Below, in pieces: positions 43,291-56,300 of a stretch of DNA of 64,000 bases. How positions within the stretch are numbered: the first letter of the stretch is position 1; each line of letters starts with the position of its first letter. This DNA comes from Manihot esculenta (Eukaryota > Streptophyta > Magnoliopsida > Malpighiales > Euphorbiaceae): contig NC_035173.2 of assembly GCF_001659605.2 (NCBI RefSeq), forward strand, positions 15,245,003-15,309,002. The letters run 5' to 3'. The position numbers and the translations under genes are program-made. Under the pieces are notes generated by a model. It had not been told where the DNA came from and did no database searches. It saw nothing but the letters and a program-made list of their open reading frames with translations.

Positions 43291-46200
43291 TGTAATACCC
43301 AGCTAGACTCCGGTATCGGAATTCCTACCGTCCGGTGGAATCTCGGGTGTCGGAGACCTCTAGAAAGGGTAAAACCATGTTTTTATAAAATGTTTTAATG
43401 TGTTTTATGTTTTTAAACTAGAAAGAAAATGAGTTTTTGCATGAAAATAGCCTTGGAGGAAAACTCAGGTTCGGCCGCCGAACCTCAAGTTCGGCTGCCG
43501 AACATGCATGCACTTCGGGAGTGCTTTAGGCTCCCGAAGGCATAAGTGAGGGAAGTCCAGGTTCGGCCGCCGAACCTCATGTTCGGCCGCAGAACATGGC
43601 ATGCATGCGGAGGCACGTTCGGCCCCCGAATGTGGCCTGGCCAGCCACCTATAAAGGGGTCCCTTAGCCGAAATGGGCGAGTTTTCTCCCCATTTTCGGC
43701 CAAGGTGAGCTCTCCGCCGTCCCTCACCGATTTTTGAGTTTCTTCCTTCAAATCTTCCTAGATTTTCATGAGTTTTCACTTTGTTTTGAAGATTTTGAGC
43801 ATTAAAGCAAGTTTTGAGACTTGGAAGACTCAGGAGCTATTTTCCTTGGTTCTCCAAGTTTAGTGTAATACTCGGCTAGAGTCTGACATCGGAATTCCTG
43901 TTGTCCGGTGGAATCCAGGATATCAGCATTCTCTAGAAGGGTAAGATTTATGTTTTTCTAAAGTAATGAAATATGTTTTAATGTTTTAAAGTTAAAAAGA
44001 ACCAAGTTTTGAGTTGAAAAGAACCAAGGCAGAAAAGCCAGGTTCGGCCACCGAAGGTGAGGTTCGGCCGCCGAACATGCATGGCTTTCGGTTTCACGTG
44101 TGGCCGCCGAAGGTGGTCTGGCCAGCCACCTATAAAAGGCCCTCAGTCGGTTGAAAGGATAAGCTTTGCCATTTTCTTTCACTTTCTGAGGTGAGACCCT
44201 GTCCTTTTTGAGTTTTCTACATGTGTTCATTAAATCTTGCAAAGATTTGATTGATTTTTATGTTATTTTGAAGGTTTTAAGCTTAAAACTTAAAGTTTGA
44301 AGTTTGGAGTGTTTGAAGGAGAGTTGCTTCAAAACTTCACGTTAGGATCGTTCATCTTCTTGGTTTTAAGAGGTAAGTGAAGATCCTGACCTTGTTTTTA
44401 TGTTTTCTGAAGGTTTTATGAAGTTATGGGAGAGAGTTGCATGAATAGGGTTAAAAGAGAGTTTTTGATGATTTTGTGAGAAAAACTTGTATATGTGTTA
44501 TGTGTTTTGTGTTATTGGGGTTTTTAGGTAGTTTTTGACCCCTTTGGGCATATACCTGAGTGTATGCAAGTTGAGGAATTGAAGTGGTTGTGTTTGAGGA
44601 AGTTTGGTGCATTTGGCGAGAGGCAGAGCAAAGTTTCTGCCTTGCTGATGAACCCAGCTTCGGCCGCCGAATGTGCTGAGGAGGTGGCTTCGGTTGCCCA
44701 AGCTTGCCCCCGAGCCTTTGGACTTTCGGCTCTAGAGGGGAGTTCAGCCGCCGAAGGTGCCCCCGAAGGTTAGAGACTTTCGTCTCTGGAGTGCCTTTCA
44801 GCCCTCGAAACTTGCCCCCGAAAGGGTTCGGCTGCCGAAAGTTGAGATTCGGCCGCCGAAGGTGCATGAGTTTTGCCTCTGGAGAGGACTTTCGGCCGCC
44901 GAACTTGCCGCTGAAAGTGTCCTGTCCAGCTTTCCTTTGCATGCTTTGCATGGATGTTTGAGTGAGTTTAAGGGGATTCTTGGGGAGTCTAATAGAGTTG
45001 TTCATAAGTTAGTTTGGTCCCTCATTTGAGTTTATCTGTGCCTACACAGACTAGAGGAACCAGAGAGAGCAGCAGTGAGTACTGCTCCAGAGTTTCAGAG
45101 CCTGCAGAGTCAGTCCAGAGTTAGCTAGAGGTGAGTGGAACTAAACTTAATTCTTTTAATTGAGAAATGAAATGCTTTTAGCATATTTCATGCATCATAA
45201 TTGTGCAGTAGGTTGATTGCATTAGAATTTACGAATATGTTGCATTGCATAGTTATTTGTTGATGTGGGTGAATGCTGAATGATCCAATAGTCTCTGAGA
45301 AAGACCAGGAGCCTTTGACTACGCCCTGGCAGGTATAGAGAAGTCCAGGAGCCTTTGACTACGCCTTGGCAGAAGTCCAGGAGCCTTTGACTACGCCCTG
45401 GCAATGGTAAGTACAGAGGTGTTATATACACATATACATATATGACAGGAAGTCTAGGTGCTCGATTCTATGCCCTGGCACGGCAGAGTTGTCGGGACTA
45501 TGTGGTGACAGGTTTACTCTTGATGTGAATTGTCTGTGTTATGATGCATTCCATGAGATCATGTTTTAATGATATATTTTACTGTTCTACTCACTGGGCT
45601 ATAGAGCTCATTCCACTCCCTTAACCCCAGTCTTGCAGGTTCAGTGTACAGTGCACAGGGGAAGTCCAGCAGAGTACAGAAAGAGAGAAGAGTTTTGTAA
45701 TAGAATATTGTGGACATGTAATATTAAAGAGATGTAACAGTTGCGTATAAAGTTAGAATTGTGCTTGACTTAGTTAATTGTGATGTAAATCTTGTGTGTA
45801 CATGGTCTGTTTATATAACTGTTTTTACAGAGTATATGAAAAACCAGGCTTGACAGGTATGAATAAACCCATCTAGAGCAAGCTCTAGTCAGGGGTACAG
45901 AGTACAGAGAGAGTGCATGCACAGGTTAAGCCTTGGTCCAGAGAAAAGTTTTTATTTTCACAGAAAATGTATGACCATGTATGAGATTTTACAGGTACAC
46001 AGAGAGTATAGCAGGCTTGCTACGGGTCCTGGCGACCTTAAGCCGACCTGAATCCTAGCGCCGGTGACGGTCCATTTTGGGGTCGTTACATTTAGGTCGT
46101 CTCTCTCTCGATCTTCAAGAGGTAAGAGCCGATTTTGAGCTTATAGTATGTTTTAAACAAGTTTTATGAAGATCTATGGGGTAGAAATGCATGTTAGGTT

Positions 46201-47787
46201 TTTGTTATGTTTATGGGTTTATGTATGTTTATGAGCAATGTGGGTTGTTTGATGTGTTGTAGTTGGGGTTCTTGATGGTTTAAAGCCCCTAGGAGCTTGC
46301 ATGCTTGAGCATGCATGTTGTAGAATAGGAAAAATGCATGTTTGGAAGTTTGGGAGGCATGGGAGCATGTTTGAGCTGAGTTTCTGCCCTTTTGGCAGAA
46401 ACCAGGTTCGGCAGCCGAAGGACTTTCGGCCGCCGAACCTGCCTGTGAGGCAAGACTTTCGGCTGCCGAAGCCTGCCCCCGAAAATGGACTTTCGTCTCT
46501 GGAGGGCACTTTCGGCTGCCGAAGGTGCTGCCGAACTTGCCTGACTTTCGGCTCTAGAGGGACTTTCGGCTGCCGAACCTGCCGCCGAAAGTGCCCTGTT
46601 CAGCCTTCCCTTGCATGTTTTGCATGATTGTTTTGAGGTGTTTTAGGGGGTTTTTGGGGGATGTTTTTAGAGTCATGTTCTAGTATGTTTGGTCCCTCAT
46701 TTGAGTCCACCTGTGTAGGTTCGGACCCGAGGAACCGAGGACCCCAGCAGTGAGTCAGCTGCTTGAGTCATTGTCAGAGCTAGCTGAGGTGAGTAGAATA
46801 AACCTTTACGTTTTAAAGCGAATAAATTACAAAGTTTTAAGCATGTTCATGCATCAGGAATGCCATGTGATATCCTAGGTTGTTTTGCATTAGAATTCAC
46901 GAATATGTTGCATTGCATAATTCTATGTTGATGTGGATGGATGTTGGATGATCCTTAGTCCTTGATATGATGCAATGTGATATGATACGGTATGTTATGG
47001 TATGGAAGTCCAGTTGACCCATTCTACGTCCCGGCACTATGTAAGAGAAAGACCGGTTGACCCATTCTACTTCCCTGCACATTGGAATGTAATGATATGT
47101 TATGTTAAGAGAAAGACCGATTGACCCATTCTACGTCCCGGCACTTTGGAATATAGAGGACTATTGGTGACAATACCATCCTTGATGTGATTGGTTTGTG
47201 ATGTGTTGCATTTCATGAAAGCATGAGATTTTAATATATGATATAAATGTTTTATTATTCTGCTCACTGGGCTCTAGTAGCTCACCCCTTTCTCTAATCC
47301 CCCAGGTTTGCAGGCACGGGCTAGGCAGAGAAGTCAAGATGAATGAAGTCATGTGTATGTAATAGTTAGATGTGGACATGACAAACTGTAAAATGTTGAA
47401 ATGTAAAGTTTTGAATAGTCATGTTATGTAATAATGATATGGAGGATTAGAAATTGTGCTTGACCCTAAGAGTATTGTTATCCCCTTCGATACATGATCT
47501 ATAGAATGTTTTATGATGTTTATGTTCAACCGAGCTTAATGTATGATGAGATACCCCATTGGAGTATTTGATGAGAACTCCAGTGTGTGGTTTATGTATA
47601 GTGCATGCACAGGTTGAGTTTGGTTTATGAATGGAAAAGAAAAGTTCAAAATTTTTATGTATGTTGTTGATCATGTATGGGATTAAACAGGTTTACAGGT
47701 TGTATGTCAGGCTTGCTACGGGTCCCGACGGCCTTAAGCCGATCTGGATCCTAGCGCCGGTAGCAGTCCGATTTTCGGGTCGTTACA
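43291..47787 (+). mobile_element. S6: solo LTR, Tekay-like, split by S7
   Basis: Two parts (43291-43863 and 46096-47787) make one LTR of about 2265 bp with duplication CCAGG (43286-43290, 47788-47792) and no internal region. Palindrome arrays at 43468-43632 and 46400-46595. TATA CTATAAAGGGG near 43650. Minisatellite 47007-47147. TTTGCAG near 47306. Confidence 0.92.
43864..46090 (+). mobile_element. S7: solo LTR nested in S6
   Basis: 2227 bp, TGTAATACTCGG ... GGGTCGTTACA, with duplication TTTAG (43859-43863, 46091-46095). Palindrome arrays at 44040-44115 and 44658-44925. CTATAAAAGG near 44131. AAGAG|GTAAG near 44370. A three-copy minisatellite AGTCCAGGAGCCTTTGACTA at 45303-45408. It is the innermost member of the stack. 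Confidence 0.93.
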
Positions 47788-47792
47788 CCAGG

Positions 47793-48524
47793 TTCGGCCG
47801 CTGAAGGTATGTTCGACCGCCGAAACTTGCATGGAAGGTAGCTTTGGCGCCTAACGTGCCCCCAAAGGCCAGGACTTTCGGATATGTGAGAGGCTTCAGC
47901 CGCCGAACCTGCCGCCGAAGGTGCAAGACTTTCGGCTCTAGAAGGACTTTCGTCCGCCGAAAGTGCCCCCGAACCTGCATGGCTTTCGGCTCTGGAAGGG
48001 ACCTTCGGTCGCCGAAAGTGCCGCTGAAAGTGTCCTGTCCAGCCTTTTCTTGGTTGTTTTCTATGCATGTTTTGAGGATGTTTTAGGGGGTTTTTGGGGA
48101 GTTGTTTTATGAGTTGTTTAGAGTGTGTTTGGCATCTCATTCGAGTCCACCTGTGTAGGATCGGACCCGAGGGACCGAGGAGGCCAGCAGTGTTAGCTGT
48201 TGCAGAGTCAGTCCAGCGTCTGCCAGAGGTGAGTAGAACATAACTCTTTTATATTGAAGAAATCAAATGCTTTAAGCATGTTCATGCATCATGAATACCA
48301 TGATATGTAATAGGTTGTTTGCATTAGAATTCACGAATATGTTGCATTGCATAATTTGATGATGATGATGCGGATGGATATTGGATGATCCTCTAGCCCT
48401 CATTATGATACGATATGAGATGATATGAGATGAAAAGACCAGGTGTGGCCTAATCGCCCCTGGCACAGAGTAAGAGAAAGACCAGGTGTGGCCTAATCGT
48501 CCCTGGCATATTGGATATGTTATG
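47793..48524 (+). repeat. S5: Tekay-like LTR, second part
   Basis: Resumes S5 with its downstream palindrome array (47793-48035), CCTGTGTAG, CAGAG|GTGAGT and a minisatellite (48433-48510). It is then interrupted by T5 at 48525. The S5 end is not seen in the window. Confidence 0.85.
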
Positions 48525-50812
48525 TGTAACGACCCGAAAATCGAACCGCTATCTGCGTTAGGATCTGGATCGGCTTAAGGCCGTCGGGACCCGTAGCAAG
48601 CCTAACATACAACCTGTATACCTGTTTAATCCCATACATGATCAACATATACATAAAAAAATTTGAACTTTCTCATTCATTTACCAAACTTAACCTGTGC
48701 ATGCACAACTTATAAGCATAACCATCAACCCCACATTGGAGTCCTCATCAATGCTCCAATGGGGTAACATAACATATAATAAGTTTGGTTTTCATAATTA
48801 ATGATAAAACATTTTATAGATCATGTACAAAGGGATTAACTAACATACTAGGGTCAAGCACAACTCTAAACCTCAATACTCATCATTACATTACATTACA
48901 GTACTTTACATTACAATGTCTTTCTCATGTCCACAGCTAACTATTACATAAAACATATCTTTACTCTTGACTTCCTGATCTATCCCGAACCTGCAAACCT
49001 GGGGGATTAAGGGAAAGGGGGTGAGCTACTAGAGTCCAGTGAGAAGAATAGTAAAACATTTAAAACATATGCTATCATGGAATGCATCACATCACAGATA
49101 AGACACATCAAGGATGAACTTGTCACCGATAGCCCATTACACATTCCAATAGTGCCAGGGGCGTAGAATGGGCCTCACTGGTCTTCCTCTTACATTAACA
49201 TAACATAACATTCCAATATGCCAGGGGCACAGAATGGGCTTCACTGGTCTTTCTCTTACATAGTGCCAAGGGCGTCGAATGGGCGTCACTAATCTTTCAT
49301 ACCGTATCATCACTATCTCATATCATATCATATCATAGTGCGGGCTAAAGGATCATCCAACATTCATCCACATCAAATACATAATATGCAATGCAATATA
49401 TTCATGAATTCTAATGCAAGCATCCTAATATATCTCATGGCATTCATGATGCGTGAATCATACTAAAACTTTCATTATTTGCTTTGAAACGTAAAGAGTC
49501 ATTCTACTCACCTCAGGCTAGCTCTGACAAGACACTGAAGTGGCTGTCTCACTGCTGGGGTCCTCGGTTCCTCGGGTCCGAACCTACATAGGTGGACTCA
49601 AATGAGGGACCAAACATACATGAACATGACTCTAAAATACTCCCCAAAAACCCCCTTAAACACTTTAAAACAATCATAGAAATCATGCAAAGGAAGGCTG
49701 AACATGGCACTTTTGGGCGGCAGGTTCGGCGGTTGAAAGTCCCTTCAGAGTCGAAAGTCATGCACCTTCGGCGGCACTTTCGGCGGCCGAAGGTTCCTTC
49801 CAGAGACGAAACTCATGTATGTTCGGCGGCACCTTCGGCGGCCGAAACTCCTTTCCAGAGCCGAAAGTCCACTTTCGGGGGCAGGGTTCGGCAGCCAAAG
49901 GCTTGCCTCTATAGGCAGGTTCGGCTGCCGAACCTGAGTTCTTCCAAAGGGCAGAACTCAGCCTCCACAATGCACATTTGCCTCCCAAACCATTTAACTC
50001 AAAACCAATACTTCCACAACATGCATACACACATACATAAGCTCATAGGGGCCTCAAACTATCCTAAACCCCAACTAAAACACATCAAACATATATATAC
50101 AACACACATTGCTTAAAAACTCAACATTAACCCAAAAACTCAATATTAACCTAAACATGCATTTCTATCCCAAAAACTTTCATAAAACTTGTTTAAAACA
50201 TGAAATGAGCTAAGGATCTACTCTTACCTCTTGAAGATCGAGAGGAGAGGCGATCTAACTCAGAGATGGGAGAGATCGAGCCCCTGGGGTCTCCAAGTTA
50301 CCAACTTCACTCTTTTTGCTCAAATATCTTCAAACCAAGATAAAACTTGTTAAAACTCGAAAGATTGGAGGAAAATCAACAAAACCAACCATTGGAGAGC
50401 AGGACTCACCGTTGGCCGAAAATAGGGGAGAAAACTCGCCCGTTTCGGCCATAGAGCCCTTTTATAGGGGCTGGCCAGACCACCTTCGGAAGCCTAAAGT
50501 GCCTCCAAAACTCATGCAAGTTCGGCGGCCGAACATGGGGTTCGACGGCTGAACCTGAGCCACTTTCAGAAGCCTAACTTGCGGCCCTAAACTATCCAAT
50601 GTTCGGCGGCCGAACTTGAGGTTCGGCGGCCGAACTTGGAAATGCCTCCATGGTCTTTTTCATTCAAAACTCAATTTCTTTCTTACATAAAATCATAAAA
50701 TACATTAAAACATTTTATAAAAAATATGATTTTACCCTTCTAGAGGTTTCCGACATTCGAGATTCCACTGGACGGTAGGAATTCCGATACCGGAGTCTAG
50801 TCGGATATTACA
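48525..50812 (-). repeat. 3' LTR of T5
   Basis: 2288 bp, TG...CA. Palindrome arrays at 49712-49945 and 50483-50640. Minisatellite at 49153-49290. CTATAAAAGGGC on the minus strand near 50462. Confidence 0.9.
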
Positions 50813-50827
50813 TTCTTCCCCCCTTAA
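50813..50827 (-). other. Polypurine tract of T5
   Basis: Minus strand TTAAGGGGGGAAGAA abuts the LTR, as in T2. The adjacent stem is present with one mismatch (AACATTAGTCCCCGAATGTT). Confidence 0.87.
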
Positions 50828-50909
50828 GAACATTAGTCCCCGAATGTTCACCAAACAAACATACATAGCATAAAACATGAACATACATACAAAATACATA
50901 ACACTAACC

Positions 50910-51754
50910 TTAGAAGAGATGAGGATATTGCTGGAGCATGGACTCTCGTGTCTCTCAGGTACACTCCTCGATGTTGTGGTGATTCCAAAGGACTTTCACC
51001 ATCGGGATTTCCTTGTTTCTTAGCTTTCTGATCTGGGTGTCTAGGATCCATACTGGCTGTTCAACATAGGTGAGATTTTCTTGGATCTCCACATCAGGTT
51101 CGCTAAAAACCTTGCCCGGATCTGACACAAACTTTCGTAACATGGAAACATGGAAAACCGGATGGATTCTCTCCATTGAAGTAGGTAAATCCAGCTTGTA
51201 CGATACATTCCCAATCTTATGCAAGATTTCAAAGGGTCCGATGTACCGTGGAGCTAGCTTACCTTTCTTCCCGAACCGAATCACCCCTTTCATTGGAGAC
51301 ACCTTGAGCAATACCAAACCCCCCTCCTGAAAATCTACTTGCCTTCTGCGGATATCTGCATAACTCTTTTGCCTGCTCACAGCAATCTTGATCCTTTCTC
51401 TGATTATGGGCACCACCCTGCTGGTGATCTCTACTAGCTCAGGCCTTGCCAAGACCCTTTCTCCAACTTCTTCCCAACAGACAGGCGATCTGCACTTCCT
51501 TCCATACAAAGCTTCATATGGAGCCATCCCTATGCTAGCATGATGGCTGTTTTGTAGGCAAACTCCACCAAAGGTAGATGCTGCCTCCAAGAACCGCCAA
51601 AATCTAGCATACACATTCTGAGCATATCTTCTATAGTCTGGATGGTCCTCTCTGACTGTCCGTCAGTCTGTGGATGGAAAGCAGTGCTAAAATCCAACCT
51701 GGTACCCATAGCATCCTGCAGACTCCGCCAAAACCTGGAGGTGAACTGGGGTCC
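50910..51754 (-). pseudogene. Integrase and chromodomain-like tail of T5
   Basis: C-terminal end of a Tekay-like pol. From the A2 junction the minus strand reads [25 protein letters not shown] (third catalytic Glu of integrase), then [37 protein letters not shown] and VLWNHHNIEECT. A base deletion near 51552 (T2 reads [11 protein letters not shown]) shifts the frame. The Trp of CTWE is a TGA near 50959. The remaining QQYPHLF end is recognisable. A2 entered between the DRG and PQF of the second catalytic motif, so the upstream pol is separated. Confidence 0.88.
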
Positions 51755-53594
51755 TGATAGAGCATATTTTAGTCCATATTTTCATGATCTTATTAATGTT
51801 TATTTGCACCTATTCTACCTAATTTTGTGGTTTTAATCATGTTTTGCAAGTATTAGGTGTGAAGAAACAATTTGGAGAAAATGCTCTTAAAAGTGCCAAA
51901 AGAAGCCAAAATTTGAGAAGCAACCTTCGGAGGCAACTTTCGGAAGCCAAAACTCAGTCACCTTCGGCGGCAACCTTTGGCAGCCGAATGAGGACTCCAG
52001 AAACGAAAGTGGACCACCTTCGGCGGCAACTTCAGCCGCCGAACCATGCAAACAGAGACGAAAGTCCACTACTTTCGGCCGCCGAATCCCAATTTTCGGC
52101 TGCTGAACCTTCAGAACACAGACGCAAGTCTAGCCTCCGAAACTCAACTTAGGCAGCCGAAAATGCGCTCTATTGCACTCTTTCCTTGTTCAAGAAGCCA
52201 TATCCCAAGTTGCCATATTTGAAGAGCCAAATAAGGGAAGTATCTTGAGATCCAAATCTTCAATATTCACATTCAATTATTGGATTTCAAGATCCCCATT
52301 GTTAAGGAAAGAAAATCCAAAGATCACATGCTTCCTACTTAGTGCCATGCACATTCAAAATTCAAAAGGAGTCTCCACCTTCCTTATTAGTGCATGGGCA
52401 GCCTCTTAACTCTTTAGGCAACATCTTGAAGACCTAGAGCAACAAGTAAAAAGACCAAAGTGCCCCCACTTGCCTTCCATCACATGCAACTCGTTTTTGC
52501 CTTCACTCATGCACAAACAAGGCACATGCAACACCAAGGACACTTTGGACAGCCTCTAAAAGCCTCCTGGACTTCCATGAAACCCTAGGCAGCCTCTCAA
52601 GACATATTTAAAGGCTTCAAGAAGACAAGAAGACAAGCTTTTTATCTCCCAAAATCGGCAAGGCCTCTCCAAGGCTCTCTCCACACTTTTGTTCATCTTT
52701 TGCTTTCTTTTCTTTTATTTTCTGTTTAGGTTCAGTCATGAGTGGCTGAAACCTTCTTTCTAGTTGAAGTTTGGTTGAAACTAAGGTTGTTTAAAGGGTT
52801 GTGAGATCTGAACATAAACTTTTATCTTTGATTTTATTCAATACTCATGCAATTGTGCTTTGATTCTAAGATTGCTTTGTTGTTTTGATCAAATTGGCCA
52901 CTTGACTCTTAATTGCAAAGTTAATTGATTGTTGGATTAGGATATTTGTTAGTCCGTAATTGCTGAAAATATTCTGTCCATAGAACACTTGGTGTAAAAA
53001 TCCAAGGAATTGCATGATCTAACATCATCTCATGCGTTTGAATAGTTAGGGTTTGGATCTTTCTTGTTCTTCATGCAATTGGCAATTGTTTTGATGCCTA
53101 TGGCCCAAGGACGTTCCTTGGCAATTTGTTGATTAGTAATTGGTTAGAGGACGTTCCCTAATCAGTTTGTTCATAAGGAAAGACATGGTGGTGAGAAGCG
53201 TCTTCCACCCCCATAACCAACCTATTGAATCAATCAAGGTAACCATGTTTCAATGATCAACCCAAACAACCAAAGTGGATCCATATCTTCAACTAGACCT
53301 TTCTCTTATTGATTTCTCTCTTATTTTAGATTACTTACTGCTTTAATTGCTTTTATTAGTTGTTAATCAAATCATCTCAAAACCCCCCTTTTTACTTTCC
53401 TTGCGCTTTGTTTCTATTTCTCTTTGTTCACTTGCTTTCACTTGTGCTTTAATCTAGTTCTCTTGGTCTTGATTAAGTTAAACAAATAAGTAATCAATTC
53501 TCTGTGGATACGATCCTTCACCACTGTCTGCAGTTGTAAATTGTAGGTAACCTAGAAGGTTATTTTTTACCGGCTTCGACAACCGCTCCTGTCA
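51755..53594 (+). repeat. 5' LTR of A2
   Basis: 1840 bp, TGATAGAGCATATTTTAG ... CGCTCCTGTCA. A palindrome array at 51920-52165 includes one exact TTCGGCCGCCGAA (52075), several variants and three copies of ACGAAAGT(G/C), wording shared with the Tekay-like arrays. A TATA-like CATATTTAAAGG lies near 52601. Confidence 0.9.
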
Positions 53595-53599
53595 AAAAT

Positions 53600-53617
53600 T
53601 GGCGCCGTTGCTGGGGA
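53600..53617 (+). other. Primer binding site of A2 (tRNA-Asp type)
   Basis: TGGCGCCGTTGCTGGGGA, five bases after the LTR. One mismatch to the site in A1. Confidence 0.87.
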
Positions 53618-53752
53618 TTTGATTTCACTTGTTTGTTTATTTTTTTCTTTCATGACCAGATCTGAAAGTAGGGACACACTGCCCTTTGACCCAGAGATTG
53701 AATGCACTCTCAGAAGACTTGGAAAGCAAGCCGCAGAACCTTCTGCCCAACC

Positions 53753-53789
53753 TTCGGCCGCCGAAAGTCAGCAACATTCGGCCGCCGAA
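53753..53789 (+). repeat. Two palindromes in A2 gag, frame encoding S-A-A-E
   Basis: Two exact TTCGGCCGCCGAA copies (53753-53765 and 53777-53789), each followed by AGT. In the gag frame they read Ser-Ala-Ala-Glu-Ser. Confidence 0.92.
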
Positions 53790-56061
53790 AGTCCTGAACT
53801 CCAGCAATCCGATCTTGCACCAATGGTAGAACCTCAAGAACCAGCTGCTGCCCATGATGGACATGCTGTCCAAGGCCAGATAATTCAAGAAAATCCAGCA
53901 AATAGGCCACAAGCATAGAGGGAAAGAACCATGAGGGAGTTAGCAACTCCTATAGGTGATTATGCTCCACTTTGCATCACCTATCCACCTCTTACAGTTC
54001 CCTTTGAACTGAAATCAGGTTTGATTCATCATCTTCCTAAATTTAGAGGTTTGCAAAATGAAAATCCACATAAGCACTTAAAAGAATTTAAAATTATTTG
54101 CTCATCCACGAGACCTCAAGGGATCTCTGAAGATCATGTTAAACTAAGAGCTTTCCCTTTTTCATTAGATGACCATGCTAAGGATTGGTTATTTTATTTG
54201 CCACCTGGATCTATAACTTCTTGGGATGATATGGTCCAAGCCTTTTTGGACAAATACTTCCCACCATCTAAATCAATTGGCATAATAAGAGAAATCACTA
54301 GCATAAAGCAAAAACCAACTGAGGACTTATATGATTACTGGGAAAGGTTTGAAAGACTATGTACAGGTTGTCCACAACATGATATGTCAGACAAGGCCCT
54401 CATTCAGTTCTTCTATGGAGGATTGACTCCATCAGAAAGGAAACTCATAACTGTAGCCTGTGGAGGATCTATCCTAGACAAGACACCCAGGGAGATGAAG
54501 GAACTAATATCCAATCTTGCAGCTTCATCTAAGCAATATGAAGAAGAGGGGCAAACGCAAAGAGGAACCTATGAGGTAAGTACATCCTCTGTTGAATCTC
54601 AAATTTCAAAACTAACTTCTCTTGTGGAAAAGATTGCCCTTGGCCAAATCCAACAAATTCAAGCACCCCAGCCTCCTAGGCCATGTGGGATTTGTTTAGG
54701 TGTGGGACACCCAATTGATCAATGTCCCACGCTCCAAGAAGACAATCAGCAAGTCAATGCAATTGGGAGGTACAACAACCAACCTAGATATGATCCATAT
54801 TCCAATACATACAATCCAGGTTGGAGAGACCATCCCAATTTCAGTTATGGAAAGCCCAACAATGATCAGAATTACCAAAGTTACTAAAGAAATCAAGCCC
54901 AACCAGCATCTTCAAATCCAAATCAGAACCTAGAGAAGATCATGCAAACAATGATGGAAACAATGGTTAATACCATGCAAGGCGTGCGACAAGAGATAGG
55001 CCAACTGGCTGCATCCATCGGCAGATCTGACTCTCAAGGTAAGCTCCCTTCTCAAACTGAAACTAACCCCAGACAGAATGTCAGTGCTATTACTTTGAGA
55101 AGTGGCAAAAAACTTCAAGATGCTAATCATGAGCAAGAGGAGGAAGTTGAACCAAGGACACCTGAAGCCTCTCCATCTCAATCTGAACCACCTCATGTTC
55201 ACAAGACTGATCCAAAGGTGAACTTTCACATCCCACCTCCTTTTCCAAAAAGATTTGAAAGAACGCAAAAAGAAAAAGAGGAAAAGGAGATTCTTGAGAC
55301 TTTCAGAAAAGTGGAGATCAACATACCACTGCTAGATGCTGTCAAGCAGATTCCAAGGTACGCAAAATTTCTGAAAGAGTTGTGCACCAACAGAAGAAAG
55401 CTAGCTGAAAGAGAGAAAGTAAGTGTAGGTGAGGTAGTTATTGCTGTCATTAAAAGAGAACTCCCTACCAAATGCTAGGACAAAGGTATGTTTGCTATCT
55501 CTTGTAAAATTGGGAATGTTGGTATCAAGAAAGCAATGTGTGATCTTGGTGCATCCATTAATGTCATGCCTCTCTCCATCTATAAATCTCTCAATGCATG
55601 TGCACTAAAAAAAACAAGGGTTGTGATACAATTGGCTGATAGATCTGTGGTTTATCCCATAGGTGTTTTAGAAGATGTCTTAGTCCAAGTAGGTGAACTT
55701 GTCTTTCCTGCTGATTTTTATGTGATTGATACTAAGGAAGACAATTGCAATACTAGTTCCGACATTCTTCTTGGACGTCCTTTCTTGAGTACTGCTAGGA
55801 CTAAAATAGATGTGCATGATGGTACTCTTACCATGGAATTTGAAGGGGAAGTCATTAAATACAATGTGTATGATGCTATGAAATATCCACATGATATGTC
55901 CCCTGTTTATGGTCTTGATATCATTGATTGTTTGAGCCAAGATGTGTTTAATGAAAATCAAGATTCTGTTCTAGATGATGATCTTTGCAGGATTGAAAAT
56001 CTGAAACTAAAAGAAACAATCTGCAGCATTCAGCAAGTTGAGATCAAGCAGACAGAAGACA

Positions 56062-56300
56062 TTCGGCCGCCAAACATAGCCCACTTTCGGCCGCCGAACC
56101 CTATTGCTCCTCAGGAACCAGATTCTGTCGCAACACTTCAGGAAAACACTGTGCAGAAAGAAGACATTCTTCGGCCGCCGAACATCTTTCGGCCGCCGAA
56201 CCCCACTGACTTGCGGAAGCCTAATCCATCGCCAAAGCTCACTCCGCAAACTGAAGAGATCCGGCCGCCGAACTCAGACACTTTTCGGCCGCCGAACCTC
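56062..56300 (+). repeat. Palindrome array in A2 linker, frame encoding F-R-P-P-N
   Basis: Exact copies begin at 56086, 56170, 56188 and 56284; variants lie at 56062 and about 56262. All share one codon phase (Phe/Ile-Arg-Pro-Pro-Asn), which differs from the phase used in gag at 53753. Confidence 0.92.

Larger units (their letters stand above)
48525..51754 (-). mobile_element. T5: Tekay-like element, 3' portion
   Basis: Minus-strand element inserted in S5. It comprises its 3' LTR (48525-50812), purine tract and the last ~840 bp of pol. The rest was displaced by the insertion of A2 at 51755 and is not found in the window. It is close to T2 in sequence but with a frameshift and a stop. Confidence 0.88.
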
